NCBI GenBank assembly: GCA_002729235.1
Contig: PBTY01000017.1
Coordinates: 23,420 to 87,419, forward strand
Reading direction: 5' to 3'
DNA: 64,000 bases
From: Rickettsiales bacterium
GTDB lineage: Bacteria; Bacteroidota; Bacteroidia; Cytophagales; Cyclobacteriaceae
Positions 46,701 to 55,280 of this stretch are shown here, in pieces (position 1 is the stretch's first letter; the number at the start of each line of letters is the position of its first letter). The translations under genes were made by a program, and so were the position numbers. Under the pieces are notes generated by a model. It worked only from the letters and a program-made list of their open reading frames with translations. It was not told where the DNA came from and made no database searches.

Positions 46701-47158
46701 ACAGTGGCTCCAGGCATACCTTCGCCATTTTCATCAGTCACTGTTCCTTTAATCAATTGAAGAATGTTAACCTTCTCAGAGACTGCCGGCGATTCATCAG
46801 CATCTACTTCTCGGATAGTGATGGTCTCATTGATACGTTTCATAGAAACACTTGCCTTAACAGATATTTCTCGAAGCAGAGATTCCATATTCCAATTACC
46901 CGATGTTATAGAGATGTCAATATCCCTTAGATCCTTTTTGGAATAGGCAAAATGAAAGTCACTAGCCTTCTCGATTTGGTCGAGTAGGTCTAACAAACCC
47001 TTATGATCATTCGTGATCTCAAGAGTAATCTCACTCAAGTACTTCCGTTGAGCTGAAGACTCATGTCCAAACGCCATAGTAAGCGAATAGCACATGATCA
47101 TCGCATAAATCGCAATTTTTGACATGCGAACGATTAATTTTGGTAATTTTGCATGCAT
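43784..47158 (-). CDS. susC: SusC-family TonB-dependent transporter with STN domain, PUL 1
   Basis: A 1124-residue outer-membrane transporter. After a signal peptide (to about residue 37, HESSAQ) comes an STN domain (about 45-115; LLDLLDQIEKASDFHFAYSKKDL), which in FecA-type systems contacts the FecR anti-sigma factor. A carboxypeptidase-regulatory-like domain follows (about 135-215; IKGTVTDENGEGMPGATVTIKGS), then the TonB box region EEVVVIGYQTVQKKDLTGS, plug domain (about 225-340; ESIQGLAPGVTV, YVIDGML, SIQILKDASAAAIYGSRAANGVVIITTK) and a 22-strand barrel ending SAGLQFQF. Imports arabino-oligosaccharides, by context. The FecR and ECF sigma genes just upstream complete a transenvelope signalling set. 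Gene symbol is by family. Confidence 0.96.
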   Translation of the reverse strand: MHAKLPKLIVRMSKIAIYAMIMCYSLTMAFGHESSAQRKYLSEITLEITNDHKGLLDLLDQIEKASDFHFAYSKKDLRDIDISITSGNWNMESLLREISVKASVSMKRINETITIREVDADESPAVSEKVNILQLIKGTVTDENGEGMPGATVTIKGSTNGTITDIDGNFSLNAEEGQVLVISFVGYQAQEVLLNGQTTINVSLEVDTQGLEEVVVIGYQTVQKKDLTGSTAVIKPEAASKVTATTLAESIQGLAPGVTVRTGGAPGAGAVIEIRGVGSFSDSQPLYVIDGMLADANPTINTNDIASIQILKDASAAAIYGSRAANGVVIITTKQGSDGPMKVNFSAKTGIQQMYKRWDVMNADEFVETQTRLYENSNQTVPASLVDYDGTVNTDWQEEMIQLGKINDYNVSLSGGSNNNSFMISGSAFNNEGVLKGRSFERYSLRINSKSNIGRVTIGENMVLTHSINNGPGAGNPFYDMPQLLPIIPVKSDDYITVSNPEGWGTGTPDAVTYAWNPVAINNLSHNRATYSKIVGNAFMDIKIADWITYRFNAGLEASFDFIKYLREDGVWSFNAAVYPSFVEDTRGTFVSGLLEHTVNINKNFGKHNLSAVFGTSQQSFQVENTVARRSELQQFNGEYLNTISSAVGEDVASGGRWGDSYIMGYLGRINYNYADKYYLTLTGRIDNNSKFRKEYRTGYFPSVAAGWRISEENFFNVPLISNLKLTASYGEIGLVPSQVGSWDYVGNLNSNPRAIFGNAQQAYVGAYQPRLINEKLQWETKITRNVGLETGILKDKILVNFDYYNSVSDKAILNPPVANYFGTLGGNPYVNTGSLRNQGIEFSATYRKREGLFNWDLSANFTTIKNTVESVGNQGAGIDYIPTGLTRTKVGRPFGEWFLLRTDGIFQSETEVLNHTNSEGIVIQPDAKPGDIRFVDVNDDGQITTEGDRDFSGKSAWPTLQAGTQFNATYKNFSFNVQLVGVFGNYVYNSVRQILDGYQNTNFRSDIQPWTEENPNTDDTRLGLSRDDIGIVMNGQSSDRWLESGSYVRVRNVEIGYHFDDSLFGDSGINGARVFVSAQNLFTFTKYSGLDPDVTGNGLFERGVDAGNWPSNRIFSAGLQFQF

Positions 47159-47191
47159 AGAGTTTATGTTTAAGTCAGAAACTTTATTGAG

Positions 47192-47224
47192 AGCCGAGAT
47201 CCTTTCCCCAAAGTCCTCTCGGCT
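47192..47224 (-). promoter_or_regulatory. Hairpin in the fecR-susC gap
   Basis: AGCCGAGA (47192-47199) pairs with TCTCGGCT (47217-47224), 17-nt loop. It lies between the fecR-like stop and susC start. No U-run follows on the transcribed strand, so it may be structure in the susC leader rather than a terminator. Confidence 0.45.
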
Positions 47225-47232
47225 TTCGTCAT

Positions 47233-48213
47233 TTATTTGATAATTACAGTTTTATCCTTTAGTTCATATTTAAAATCATAAGCATATGACAAACTCTCCA
47301 TCACTGCTCGGAGTGTGGGATTCTTGTATTTAGCCGTAAACTTTTTCTTCTTATCTAGATTCGCCATAATCTCCACCTCTACATCGTACCACCTCTCTAG
47401 CGTTATAATGATTTCATCAATCGTATCATCGTCAAACATCATTGTTTGATCAAGCCAACCAAACACAGACTCACTATTGGTAATCTGTTGTTTTTTGAAT
47501 TTCAATTCTTGCTTACTCAATGAGGCTTGCTGATTTGGTAAGAGCAATACTTCATCTTTCCCATTTTTGTCTACAACAGCCACCTTACCAGTCTTTACAG
47601 CTACAACTGCTAATTTATTATCAGCATATGCGTCTACATTAAAGGAAGTACCCAATACTGTGACATCAATGTTGTCCGTTGCAATTTTGAATGGTCTTTG
47701 AGGATCTTTTGTCACATCAAAAAAGGCTTCTCCTATCAACGTAACCTCTCGTTGATCGGTATCAAACGCTTTTGGAAAAGTTATTTTACTCCCAGAATTC
47801 AGCTTTACGATACTACCATCAGGTAATTCAAAAGTTAACTTTTGTCCAAACAGCGCTTCCTTCTCAATCAGCACCTGCTCGACTACAGCCATCTTTGGCT
47901 GAATCTGATTTTCCATGTGATTAAAAACAAAGCCAAGTCCAACAGCCAACAGAATGACTGCAGCCACTTTCCATGCATTGCTCAAGGCATTGCTATTTTC
48001 TGTTTCAACAACTGGCGATGGCCCTGATTGCATCACGCGATCAAAAACACGTTGTTTATAGGCATTGACCTCCATATCTGACAACTCCCAGTGACTAACC
48101 ATATTCTCAAACACCTGACGATTGAGAGAATCCTCTTCCAGCCAGGATTGCAATTCTCTCTCCTCTGTAGAGGTGAGCTCTTTGTTGAGATATTTTAGTA
48201 TTAGTTGTTCCAT
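47233..48213 (-). CDS. FecR-family anti-sigma factor
   Basis: A 326-residue inner-membrane protein. The N-terminal 75 residues are the cytoplasmic sigma-binding part (LKYLNKELTSTEERELQSWLEEDSLNRQVFE). One membrane helix lies at about 82-102 (VAAVILLAVGLGFVFN). The periplasmic FecR domain follows (TFELPDGSIVKLNSGSKITFPKAFD, REVTLIGEAFFDVTKDPQRPFKIAT, VTVLGTSFNVDAY), then the DUF4974 domain (VFGWLDQTMMFDDDTIDEIIITLERWYDVEVEI). It should pass the signal from the STN domain of the neighbouring SusC to the sigma factor encoded upstream. Same strand, between sigma gene and susC. Confidence 0.95.
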   Translation of the reverse strand: MEQLILKYLNKELTSTEERELQSWLEEDSLNRQVFENMVSHWELSDMEVNAYKQRVFDRVMQSGPSPVVETENSNALSNAWKVAAVILLAVGLGFVFNHMENQIQPKMAVVEQVLIEKEALFGQKLTFELPDGSIVKLNSGSKITFPKAFDTDQREVTLIGEAFFDVTKDPQRPFKIATDNIDVTVLGTSFNVDAYADNKLAVVAVKTGKVAVVDKNGKDEVLLLPNQQASLSKQELKFKKQQITNSESVFGWLDQTMMFDDDTIDEIIITLERWYDVEVEIMANLDKKKKFTAKYKNPTLRAVMESLSYAYDFKYELKDKTVIIK

Positions 48214-48350
48214 TCTTTGTGTGCTACATCTATAAGAGACAAAAGACCCTTAAGACACTTAGAGTTTTTTCAACAAATACAATAAAATCAATAAATGAAG
48301 CAATGAAACACTAGCTCATTCAATGAAAGCTTCAGTTTGTTAAATATTTA

Positions 48351-48980
48351 TCAATGGATTGATTGTGCAACGGCGGTTGCTATTAGACCTGCAATAGACC
48401 CGATATTAGTAAAATAAGGATAACTCACACTTGAATCTTTAAAGTGCTTTTGCAAAGCCTCCTTAATCTTTTTGAGGACATTGTACATATGACTTTCCAC
48501 CGTCTTTTTGGATATACCAAGCTCCTGAGCAATCTGTTCATAGGTCATTCCTTTGTTGCGAGCCATGTCATAAACCAACTTACTATGAGGAGTAAGGTTA
48601 TTTAAAACGGTATCCACAATTTGTTTCAACTCCTGTCCTAACAGAATGTCCTCAGGATCAATAGCATCTGAAACCTGAAGAGTCTCGTCGTACGTGGAAT
48701 AGGTGAACTTACCAGGATCTTTGGAAACAGTCCGTATAGCTAAATGCTTCACGGAAACATGCAAATAGGAACTAAGTTCTTTAATGGTATTGTAATCAGG
48801 CTTCTTGTGCCAAATATTAGTGAAGACTTCCGAAACTACGTCTTCAGCCATTTGCTGATCCTTGGTAATCGTGTAAGCGTAACGAAATAGTCTCTCAAAG
48901 TGATCTTGATAGACACCTTCAAACCACGTCTTGAAATCTGCGTCGTGATTTAACTTCCGAATCTTACCGCTACGCTTCAA
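48351..48980 (-). CDS. ECF-type RNA polymerase sigma-70 factor
   Basis: A 209-residue sigma factor that would direct RNA polymerase to the PUL 1 promoter. Region 2 is visible at about 18-80 (FKTWFEGVYQDHFERLFRYAYTITKDQQMAEDVVSEVFTNIWHKK) and region 4 at about 120-180 (LTPHSKLVYDMARNKGMTYEQIAQELGISKKTVESHMYNVLKKIKEAL). No ATG exists before region 2; the first possible start after an in-frame stop is the TTG at 48980. An AGGAGG lies about 35 bases further upstream, too far for that start. The final 25 residues (SYPYFTNIGSIAGLIATAVAQSI) are hydrophobic, a tail seen in some Bacteroidota ECF factors. First gene of PUL 1. Confidence 0.92.
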   Translation of the reverse strand: MKRSGKIRKLNHDADFKTWFEGVYQDHFERLFRYAYTITKDQQMAEDVVSEVFTNIWHKKPDYNTIKELSSYLHVSVKHLAIRTVSKDPGKFTYSTYDETLQVSDAIDPEDILLGQELKQIVDTVLNNLTPHSKLVYDMARNKGMTYEQIAQELGISKKTVESHMYNVLKKIKEALQKHFKDSSVSYPYFTNIGSIAGLIATAVAQSIH

Positions 48981-49127
48981 ATTTTATGAATTTGATAAAA
49001 AAGAGATTTATTGACCTCCTGAAATTATAATTAACCTTAAACCTAACGAAGATTATTGAAATTTTTACACGTCATAGAAACGTTTATAAAATCATTTTTA
49101 GCGGTTTGACCTTCACCAGATGGCTAA

Positions 49128-49162
49128 TAAAAAAATAATCAGACCCATAAGAGCCTGATTAT
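49128..49162 (-). terminator. Terminator at the end of PUL 2
   Basis: On the transcribed strand ATAATCAG and CTGATTAT (49162-49155 and 49142-49135) form an 8-bp stem with a 12-nt loop followed by seven U. It lies 22 bases after the aldose epimerase stop and marks the boundary between the two PULs. Confidence 0.8.
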
Positions 49163-49183
49163 CATATATTTTAAAACTTAAGA

Positions 49184-50314
49184 TTAGAATCTATAGATAG
49201 AGACTGTATGATACTGTTCCCCTGGCTGCAATAGAGTAGTCGGGAAAGAAGGATTGTTTGGTGTATTTGGATAGTGCTGTGTCTCCAGGCAAAATGCTCC
49301 TCTGAAATTGTAAGTACCATTCTTACCTGTTTCAGAACCATTCAGGAAATTTCCTCCATAAAATTGAAGTCCTGGCTCAGTAGTCAGGATATCCAACTCA
49401 ATACCAGTTTGCTCTGACTTAATAGTAGCCACTAACTCTGGACTAGCAGTGATCCCTTTATCCAATACGAAATTATGGTCATAACCATTACCATATCCAA
49501 GCTGCTCATCTTCCACATCTACTCTAGCGCCGATAGCCGTAGGAGTTCTAAAATCAAAAGGAGTACCTTCCACTGATGCATTTTCACCTAAAGGAATCAA
49601 TGTTTCATCCACTGGAGTATAGTTAGATGCTTTCACCATTAGCACATGGTCATTCACTGTTCCACTACCATCACCATTCAGGTTAAAAAAGGCATGGTTT
49701 GTTAAATTAACATGTGTAGCCTTATCGGTAGTCGCATCATAAGTCATGACGATCTCGTTTTGATCAGTCAACTCATAAGTCACTTCTACTGCAAGTTCTC
49801 CTGGAAAACCTTCTTCACCATCAGCTGAAATGTAGGCCAATGTAATGCTCTTTGGAGAGGACGATTTCACCTCCCAAACCACATTATTGAAGCCCACGTT
49901 ACCACCATGAAGGTTGTTAGGTCCATTGTTTTGCGCTAGTGTATATTCTACACTATCTATGGTGAATTTTCCACCAGCGATTCTGTTTCCATATCGCCCA
50001 ATCAATGATCCGAAATAGATTTCAGATGTTTTTAAATAACCATCCAGATTATCATAACCAAGATTTACATCCACAAACTCTCCATCTTTGTCTGGCACTA
50101 GCATGTGAACGATTTTACCACCGTAATTAGTGATGGTTACTTTCATTCCATTAGCGTTTTCTAACAAATAAAGGTCTACCGGTTTACCATTTACTTCAAA
50201 TTGAAAAGCCTTTCTGATTTCGGTATAATTCAATGATTCGGTTGCTGTTTTCACTTGACAAGAATAAATAAGGGTTGATAATACAAGAAGTGAAAGAAAA
50301 TAGGTTCTTCTCAT
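49184..50314 (-). CDS. galM: Aldose 1-epimerase (mutarotase) lipoprotein
   Basis: A 376-residue lipoprotein (lipobox IYSCQV near residue 19) of the galactose mutarotase family. IGRYGNRIAGGKFTIDS, NNGPNNLHGG, the catalytic His in VNLTNHAFFNLNGDG, YDHNFVL and the catalytic Glu in FCLETQHYPNTPNNPSFPTTLLQPGE are all in place. It interconverts alpha and beta anomers; here it probably acts in the periplasm on arabinose or other monosaccharides freed by the exo-enzymes, speeding their uptake. It closes PUL 2 and is followed by a good terminator. Lipid-anchored versions are frequent in Bacteroidota PULs. Confidence 0.93.
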   Translation of the reverse strand: MRRTYFLSLLVLSTLIYSCQVKTATESLNYTEIRKAFQFEVNGKPVDLYLLENANGMKVTITNYGGKIVHMLVPDKDGEFVDVNLGYDNLDGYLKTSEIYFGSLIGRYGNRIAGGKFTIDSVEYTLAQNNGPNNLHGGNVGFNNVVWEVKSSSPKSITLAYISADGEEGFPGELAVEVTYELTDQNEIVMTYDATTDKATHVNLTNHAFFNLNGDGSGTVNDHVLMVKASNYTPVDETLIPLGENASVEGTPFDFRTPTAIGARVDVEDEQLGYGNGYDHNFVLDKGITASPELVATIKSEQTGIELDILTTEPGLQFYGGNFLNGSETGKNGTYNFRGAFCLETQHYPNTPNNPSFPTTLLQPGEQYHTVSIYRF

Positions 50315-50384
50315 TTTTGAAAATTGTTTAATAAGCGTAATTTAAACGTTTATGTGAATTAGCCCAATACCGATTATCAAATTA

Positions 50385-51407
50385 TCATTCTTTTTCAATT
50401 CCGAAGGCATCAACTAATTGGTCATATTCTTCTTTACTGATTGTGATCATGCATCCATGACGCACTTTCGAAGGAAGTGAATACTTGTCCCAATCCGCAA
50501 AGAATGTGTACCCAGAAATCTGATACCAGGGACCACTCAATTGATCTGAAACAGACAATCCATAAGATACTCCTGGGTATTGCTCATAATACAAATACCA
50601 AACTTCACCGTTTGGAGAAGGAATTAACATAGGTGCCTCACGAAAATTAGGACTGATAGGATCAGACAGGTTTTCATAGGGTCCAAACAAACTATCAGAA
50701 CTTGCAATTCGAATGGTTTTTCCAGTAACCCAATCTAAAGTCGGGTAGCGCTCATCTTTGATTACAGTCCAATATTTACCTTCTGCATTTCTAATGAACA
50801 CATCGATAGTTCCCATATCCCAATCCAACAATCGATGAGGAATTTTGGAGAATGTCGTCAGATCTTTGGAAGTCACATACAAGGTTCGCTGGCTAGCCCA
50901 ATAGCGCTCTGGATCTTCTCGTGTACCTTCTTGATGCGGCGTGTGCCAGGTCATGACATATTGCTTACTTGGCGCATCATAAAAAAGCTTTGGAGCACCA
51001 ATTCTTTGCAGTGCTTCACTGTAGCCAGGAGTCTTTTTCAGATCAGGCGTATACATGCTATGCTTTTCCCAACTTATGAGATCTTCCGAAACCCAAATAT
51101 TGATATCTGGAGAAGCATCACTTTTATTTCCTGCAATGTAATACCTTCCATCGTGCCCTTTTACAATATCTGGATGGCCATGATAATCTTCAAATACCCT
51201 TTTACCATCATTCAATCGATACCAGTGCAACCCATCCAAACTGACGCTGTAATACAACTCACCATAATCCTGATGCGTCATGTGTGCAAAAAGATACGCT
51301 TCATTGACGGGCTTCTCCCCGGTTTTCACTTGTCCAGGTGGGTTTGGCTGTTGCGTCATTGCTACACTGATTATCAGTCCGCATAATGTTGTTAGTAGAT
51401 ATTTCAT
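50385..51407 (-). CDS. GH43-like exported glycosidase
   Basis: A 340-residue exported protein; signal peptide about 1-19. The five-bladed propeller pattern fits GH43/GH32-type enzymes: EAYLFAHMTHQDYGELYYSVSLDGLHWYRLNDGK, base Asp in YHGHPDIVKGHDGRYYIAGN, modulator Asp in MGTIDVFIRNAEGKYW, and acid Glu in NFREAPMLIPSPNGEVWYLYYE. This set (HPDI, TIDVF, REAP) resembles GH43 subfamilies 18/34, which act on arabinose or beta-galactose side groups. No lipobox: the region after the hydrophobic core is TQQPNPPGQ. In PUL 2 between another GH43 and aldose epimerase. Confidence 0.82.
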   Translation of the reverse strand: MKYLLTTLCGLIISVAMTQQPNPPGQVKTGEKPVNEAYLFAHMTHQDYGELYYSVSLDGLHWYRLNDGKRVFEDYHGHPDIVKGHDGRYYIAGNKSDASPDINIWVSEDLISWEKHSMYTPDLKKTPGYSEALQRIGAPKLFYDAPSKQYVMTWHTPHQEGTREDPERYWASQRTLYVTSKDLTTFSKIPHRLLDWDMGTIDVFIRNAEGKYWTVIKDERYPTLDWVTGKTIRIASSDSLFGPYENLSDPISPNFREAPMLIPSPNGEVWYLYYEQYPGVSYGLSVSDQLSGPWYQISGYTFFADWDKYSLPSKVRHGCMITISKEEYDQLVDAFGIEKE

Positions 51408-51430
51408 CTTCTTAAATCGTTTTAAACATT

Positions 51431-51479
51431 GGATGGCTTACCATTTCCAAACCGAAGCTCTTCCACAGCAAAGCCATCC
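51431..51479 (-). promoter_or_regulatory. Long-loop hairpin between GH43 genes of PUL 2
   Basis: GGATGGCTT (51431-51439) pairs perfectly with AAGCCATCC (51471-51479) around a 31-nt loop, in the 114-base gap. No U-run follows. Possibly an RNA-processing or stability element. Confidence 0.4.
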
Positions 51480-51521
51480 GCAGGTGTGATTGTATATACT
51501 AAGTTTCAAAATCATTTGACA

Positions 51522-52574
51522 TCAATCATATAGCTCAGTTACAAGCACTCTGTAGCTGTCTTCTTCAGTAACTAATACATCTCCATCAAAAGTCAAATTG
51601 ATAATTCCAGTCTTTCGTGGATGAACAGCGTTAGTTGAAAAATGAGTATGTAAAACATACTTCATTTTGTCTCCTTCAATAACTAAATCACCGTGCCCTG
51701 CACCTCTTTCTCCAAAGTCATTCCCATGTATGATGGGATTGTTTTCTGATTTGGTCCATGGGCCTAGTGGATGATCACTTGTGGCATATCCCACTGCATA
51801 ATCTGGGTTTCTGAAATCATTAGCTGAATACACCAGATAATAGCGATCATTGGCTTTAAACACCGTAGGTCCTTCTGCCACTGGCCATGAAGCATTTACA
51901 GTATTTTCCCAGCCCTCTTCAGCTGTAATAATCTCCGTTAACGTCTCTGATTTAATAGACGATAAATCATCTTTCATCTCCGCCACAAAGATTCGGTTAC
52001 CATCCTGTAAGCGATCGTGATAGAGGTATTTTTTTCCATCATCATCAATGAAAATAAATGGATCAATTTGGTTTTGTGAATCATCAATTGACTTACCATT
52101 ATTGGTAAAAAGACCCAACGGATCACTACTACTAGCAATTCCAATTTTTTCATTGGCCGTATAAGCCATGTAGAAATTATCTTCATATTGCAGTACTTGT
52201 GGTGCCCAAAACCCCATATTACCAAAAGCAGCTTGCTCACTTAGAGCAAAACCTGATGCAATTCCTGTTGGCCCTTCCCAATTGATCAAATCTGATGACG
52301 TGAAAACTAGAAATCCCTTCCCTTTTGATTCTAGTGAACCTTGTGAGGTTCCATATAAATAGTAAGTATCTTCTGATTTGAAAATACTAGGATCTGCTAA
52401 GTAAATGGTACCAAATACAGGTTCTTGTGGCTCTTCTGGTTCAGGCTTTTTATTAGCAACACCTGTTTCTTCCGAACATGAAAGGATAGTGAATACAATT
52501 ACAATAAGGTAAATCCATCTAGAAAAGTCTTCTATTTTATTTGAAAAGCTGTTTTCCATTAAATTACTACTCAT
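51522..52574 (-). CDS. GH43 lipoprotein (arabinosidase/xylosidase type)
   Basis: A 350-residue lipoprotein with a long cytoplasmic leader (hydrophobic core IYLIVIVFTIL, then lipobox SCSEETG near residue 33). GH43 residues: base Asp in IYLADPSIFKSED, modulator Asp in NQIDPFIFIDDDGKKYLYHD, acid Glu in VAEGPTVFKANDRYYLVYSAN. NMGFWAPQVLQYEDNFYMAYTAN is the conserved fourth-strand motif. PDYAVGYATSDHPLGPWTKSENNPII matches the GH43 at 32738 in PUL 1. Its ATG overlaps the stop of the rhamnosidase gene (4 bases), so the two are translationally coupled. Confidence 0.9.
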   Translation of the reverse strand: MSSNLMENSFSNKIEDFSRWIYLIVIVFTILSCSEETGVANKKPEPEEPQEPVFGTIYLADPSIFKSEDTYYLYGTSQGSLESKGKGFLVFTSSDLINWEGPTGIASGFALSEQAAFGNMGFWAPQVLQYEDNFYMAYTANEKIGIASSSDPLGLFTNNGKSIDDSQNQIDPFIFIDDDGKKYLYHDRLQDGNRIFVAEMKDDLSSIKSETLTEIITAEEGWENTVNASWPVAEGPTVFKANDRYYLVYSANDFRNPDYAVGYATSDHPLGPWTKSENNPIIHGNDFGERGAGHGDLVIEGDKMKYVLHTHFSTNAVHPRKTGIINLTFDGDVLVTEEDSYRVLVTELYD

Positions 52575-55264
52575 CTTTCAACTTTAAACTCATATTTTCC
52601 TGATCCAAGCTTTAGGACCAGATTTGCTCCTGATTTTTCAGAATGGATTGTAAGCGCTTTACCATTCATCAACACCATTTTATCAACTGCATTGGGTAGT
52701 ACAACCTTACTTGAGGTATTTGGGGGTATTTGCACAGTAATCAAAACGCTGGTACTATCCATTTTCCAGGAAGACTCTACTATTCCATAACTACTATCAA
52801 AAGAAGCATTGACATATTCCAATCTAGAGTCTGGGTGAGGTTGAATAAGCAACTCCTTATATCCTGGAGCTACATTATCTATTCCCGCTACTACACGGTA
52901 CATCCAATCGCCAATCGCACCGTAAGCATAGTGGTTAAATGAATTCATGTCCGTATTTTGAAAGCTTCCATCAGGTTTCTGACCATCCCATCGCTCCCAA
53001 ATAGTAGTTGCACCCATGGTGATGGGATAAATCCATGAAGGAAACGTCTCCTGAAGCAATAAATCATATGCCACATCGGCTCGTCCATTATCAGACAATA
53101 CCCGACATAAGTAAGGCGTTCCTAAAAAGCCCGTGGAAAGATGATTTCCACGATTTCTAATATTCTGCACAAGTCGATCGACAGCACCTTTACGTTGCGA
53201 ATCTTCTAGTAAATCAAACATCAAGGCCAATACATAGGAGGTCTGACTATCCGATAGGATTAAGCCTGATGGAGTCACATACGCTTGATTGAATGCCTGC
53301 TTGATATTAAGAAACAGCTTTCGGTAGTTGTCAGCTTCCTCATTTTCACCAAGTATTTCCGCTGTATTAGCAAGAATCGATACCGAGTATGCATAGAATG
53401 CTGTGGCAATGAGATCAGGATCAGTATGACCGTCAGGTTCTGTCCAAAACTTCAATTCAGGCTTGTAAAACAGCCAATCTCCGAAAACACTTCCACCTTC
53501 CCACAGGCAATTATCTCCCGCACTCTGCTGAACGTAGTTCACGTACTTTTTCATCGCCGGATACAGTTGCGACAATATTCTTCGATCTCCATAGACTTCA
53601 TACATGGTCCACGGTGCAATGGTCACCACATCGGCCCAGCCCGCTGACGCTCGAAAATCCTCCATGACATAAGGAACTACAAATGGAACAATTCCGGCAG
53701 AATCCTGAGCAATCGGAATGTCCTGCAACCATTTGGTGAAAAATGGAGCGACATTCATGTTAAACGAAGCTGTTCTAACGAATGCCTGGGCATCTCCCGT
53801 CCAGCCAAGTCGTTCATCTCTCTGAGGACAATCAGTGGGTACATCGAGGAAATTCCCTTTTTGTCCCCATTGAATATTGTGTTGAAGCTGATTGAGTTGT
53901 GGATTAGAACACTCAAATGTACCTGTCGGCTCCATATCTGAGTGTATAACTACGCCGGTAAGATGCTCTTCTGTAAGCTCTCCTGGAAAACCTTCAATTG
54001 CTAAATAGCGGAATCCCATAAATGTAAAGCGAGGTTCATAAACCTCAACTCCACCACCTTTTAATGTATACTTCAAAGTAGCTTGAGCAGCTCTTAAGTT
54101 GGCAGTATAAAATTCTCCATCATTATCAAGCACTTCAGCATGACGGATGGTGACTTGAGTTCCTGCAGGTCCATTTACCTTAAGCTTAACCCAACCTACC
54201 ATATTTTGTCCCATATCCGCAACCAGGGTTCCGTTTGGGGTCTTCCAGATTTTTACTGGTTTTATCTCTTCAATTCTTCTTACAGGTACCGTTTGGGTAC
54301 TGATTAACTTATCAACACTTTCGGTACTCACAGAGACTTGCTCCCAGTCACTATCATCGAAACCATATTTGTTCCAACCTATCTTTTCCTTTCTGGCATC
54401 ATAGTACTCACCATTGTACAAACTATTCATGGTAATCGGGCCCTCCATGGTTCCTTGCCAGCTCTCATCACTGACAATAGTTTCTTTTGAGCCATCCTGA
54501 TAGGTGATTTCTACCTGGCAAATCAGCCCAATCTTGCGACCATAATGAGCCCAGTTATTAGGTCCCCACGCCAACTGACCTCTATACCAACCATCACCAA
54601 TGTATGCTCCTATTACATTCTCTCCCTGTTGGATATTTGATGTTACATCATACACTTGATATTGCACTCGTTCTTCATAGGATGTCCACCCGGGAGCAAA
54701 CACGTGATCACCAACAACTTCTCCATTGAGATGCAATTCATATAACCCGTGAGCAGAGACGTAAGCTCTTGCTGAAACCACCTTTTTAGCCGTGGAAAAT
54801 TCTTTTCGGACCATTGCTGCTGGACCAGAATGCTTTTCTTCCTGCACTGGCTCTATCCATTTTGCTAGCCAGTTGGAAGGATCCATCATTCCTGTTTCCC
54901 AATATTGAGGAGAACTCCAATCTGATCTCTTTTTGTAATTATCCCAAACACGGACACGCCAATAATAGCGTTGATTTGGTACGAGATCCTGGCCATCGTA
55001 CGGCACTAATATGGATTGATCTGATTCTACTTTTCCTGTGCCCCACTCCAACTTCTCAAACTGCTTATCCAATGAAACTTGAAGTTCAAAAGCGGATTGC
55101 ATGGTGTTATTCCGTTCCGCATTCAGTTTCCAACTAAACCTAGGATGTACTTCATCTATTCCGATAGGATTCGTTTTATACTCAACTGTCAGGTCATAAA
55201 TTCCCACATTTGAGAAAGCCATAACAGATAATAGAATTAAAATAGAGCTCAGTGTGAATCGCAT
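52571..55264 (-). CDS. GH78 alpha-L-rhamnosidase
   Basis: An 897-residue exported enzyme (signal peptide about 1-18). The family pattern is complete: N-terminal fibronectin-like domain (YKTNPIGIDEVHPRFSWKL), Bac_rhamnosid_N beta-sandwich (about 155-330; RAYVSAHGLYELHLNGEVVGDHVFAPGWTSYEERVQYQVYDV), a second beta domain, and the (alpha/alpha)6 catalytic domain with FLDVPTDCPQRDERLGWTGDAQAF, which carries the general acid Glu, plus GATTIWERWDGQKPDG with another acidic residue, and a C-terminal beta domain. It removes terminal alpha-rhamnose. Its place among GH43 and GH93-like genes suggests a rhamnose-bearing arabinan-type or rhamnogalacturonan-I-derived substrate, or a rhamnose-containing algal glycan. 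Confidence 0.94.
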   Translation of the reverse strand: MRFTLSSILILLSVMAFSNVGIYDLTVEYKTNPIGIDEVHPRFSWKLNAERNNTMQSAFELQVSLDKQFEKLEWGTGKVESDQSILVPYDGQDLVPNQRYYWRVRVWDNYKKRSDWSSPQYWETGMMDPSNWLAKWIEPVQEEKHSGPAAMVRKEFSTAKKVVSARAYVSAHGLYELHLNGEVVGDHVFAPGWTSYEERVQYQVYDVTSNIQQGENVIGAYIGDGWYRGQLAWGPNNWAHYGRKIGLICQVEITYQDGSKETIVSDESWQGTMEGPITMNSLYNGEYYDARKEKIGWNKYGFDDSDWEQVSVSTESVDKLISTQTVPVRRIEEIKPVKIWKTPNGTLVADMGQNMVGWVKLKVNGPAGTQVTIRHAEVLDNDGEFYTANLRAAQATLKYTLKGGGVEVYEPRFTFMGFRYLAIEGFPGELTEEHLTGVVIHSDMEPTGTFECSNPQLNQLQHNIQWGQKGNFLDVPTDCPQRDERLGWTGDAQAFVRTASFNMNVAPFFTKWLQDIPIAQDSAGIVPFVVPYVMEDFRASAGWADVVTIAPWTMYEVYGDRRILSQLYPAMKKYVNYVQQSAGDNCLWEGGSVFGDWLFYKPELKFWTEPDGHTDPDLIATAFYAYSVSILANTAEILGENEEADNYRKLFLNIKQAFNQAYVTPSGLILSDSQTSYVLALMFDLLEDSQRKGAVDRLVQNIRNRGNHLSTGFLGTPYLCRVLSDNGRADVAYDLLLQETFPSWIYPITMGATTIWERWDGQKPDGSFQNTDMNSFNHYAYGAIGDWMYRVVAGIDNVAPGYKELLIQPHPDSRLEYVNASFDSSYGIVESSWKMDSTSVLITVQIPPNTSSKVVLPNAVDKMVLMNGKALTIHSEKSGANLVLKLGSGKYEFKVER

Positions 55265-55280
55265 AATCGTATGTTAGGTA

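Noticed and set aside
50835..51386. 183-codon rightward frame opposite the GH43-like gene
   Set aside because: Fully antisense to an enzyme with intact catalytic motifs; composition is atypical of a real protein.
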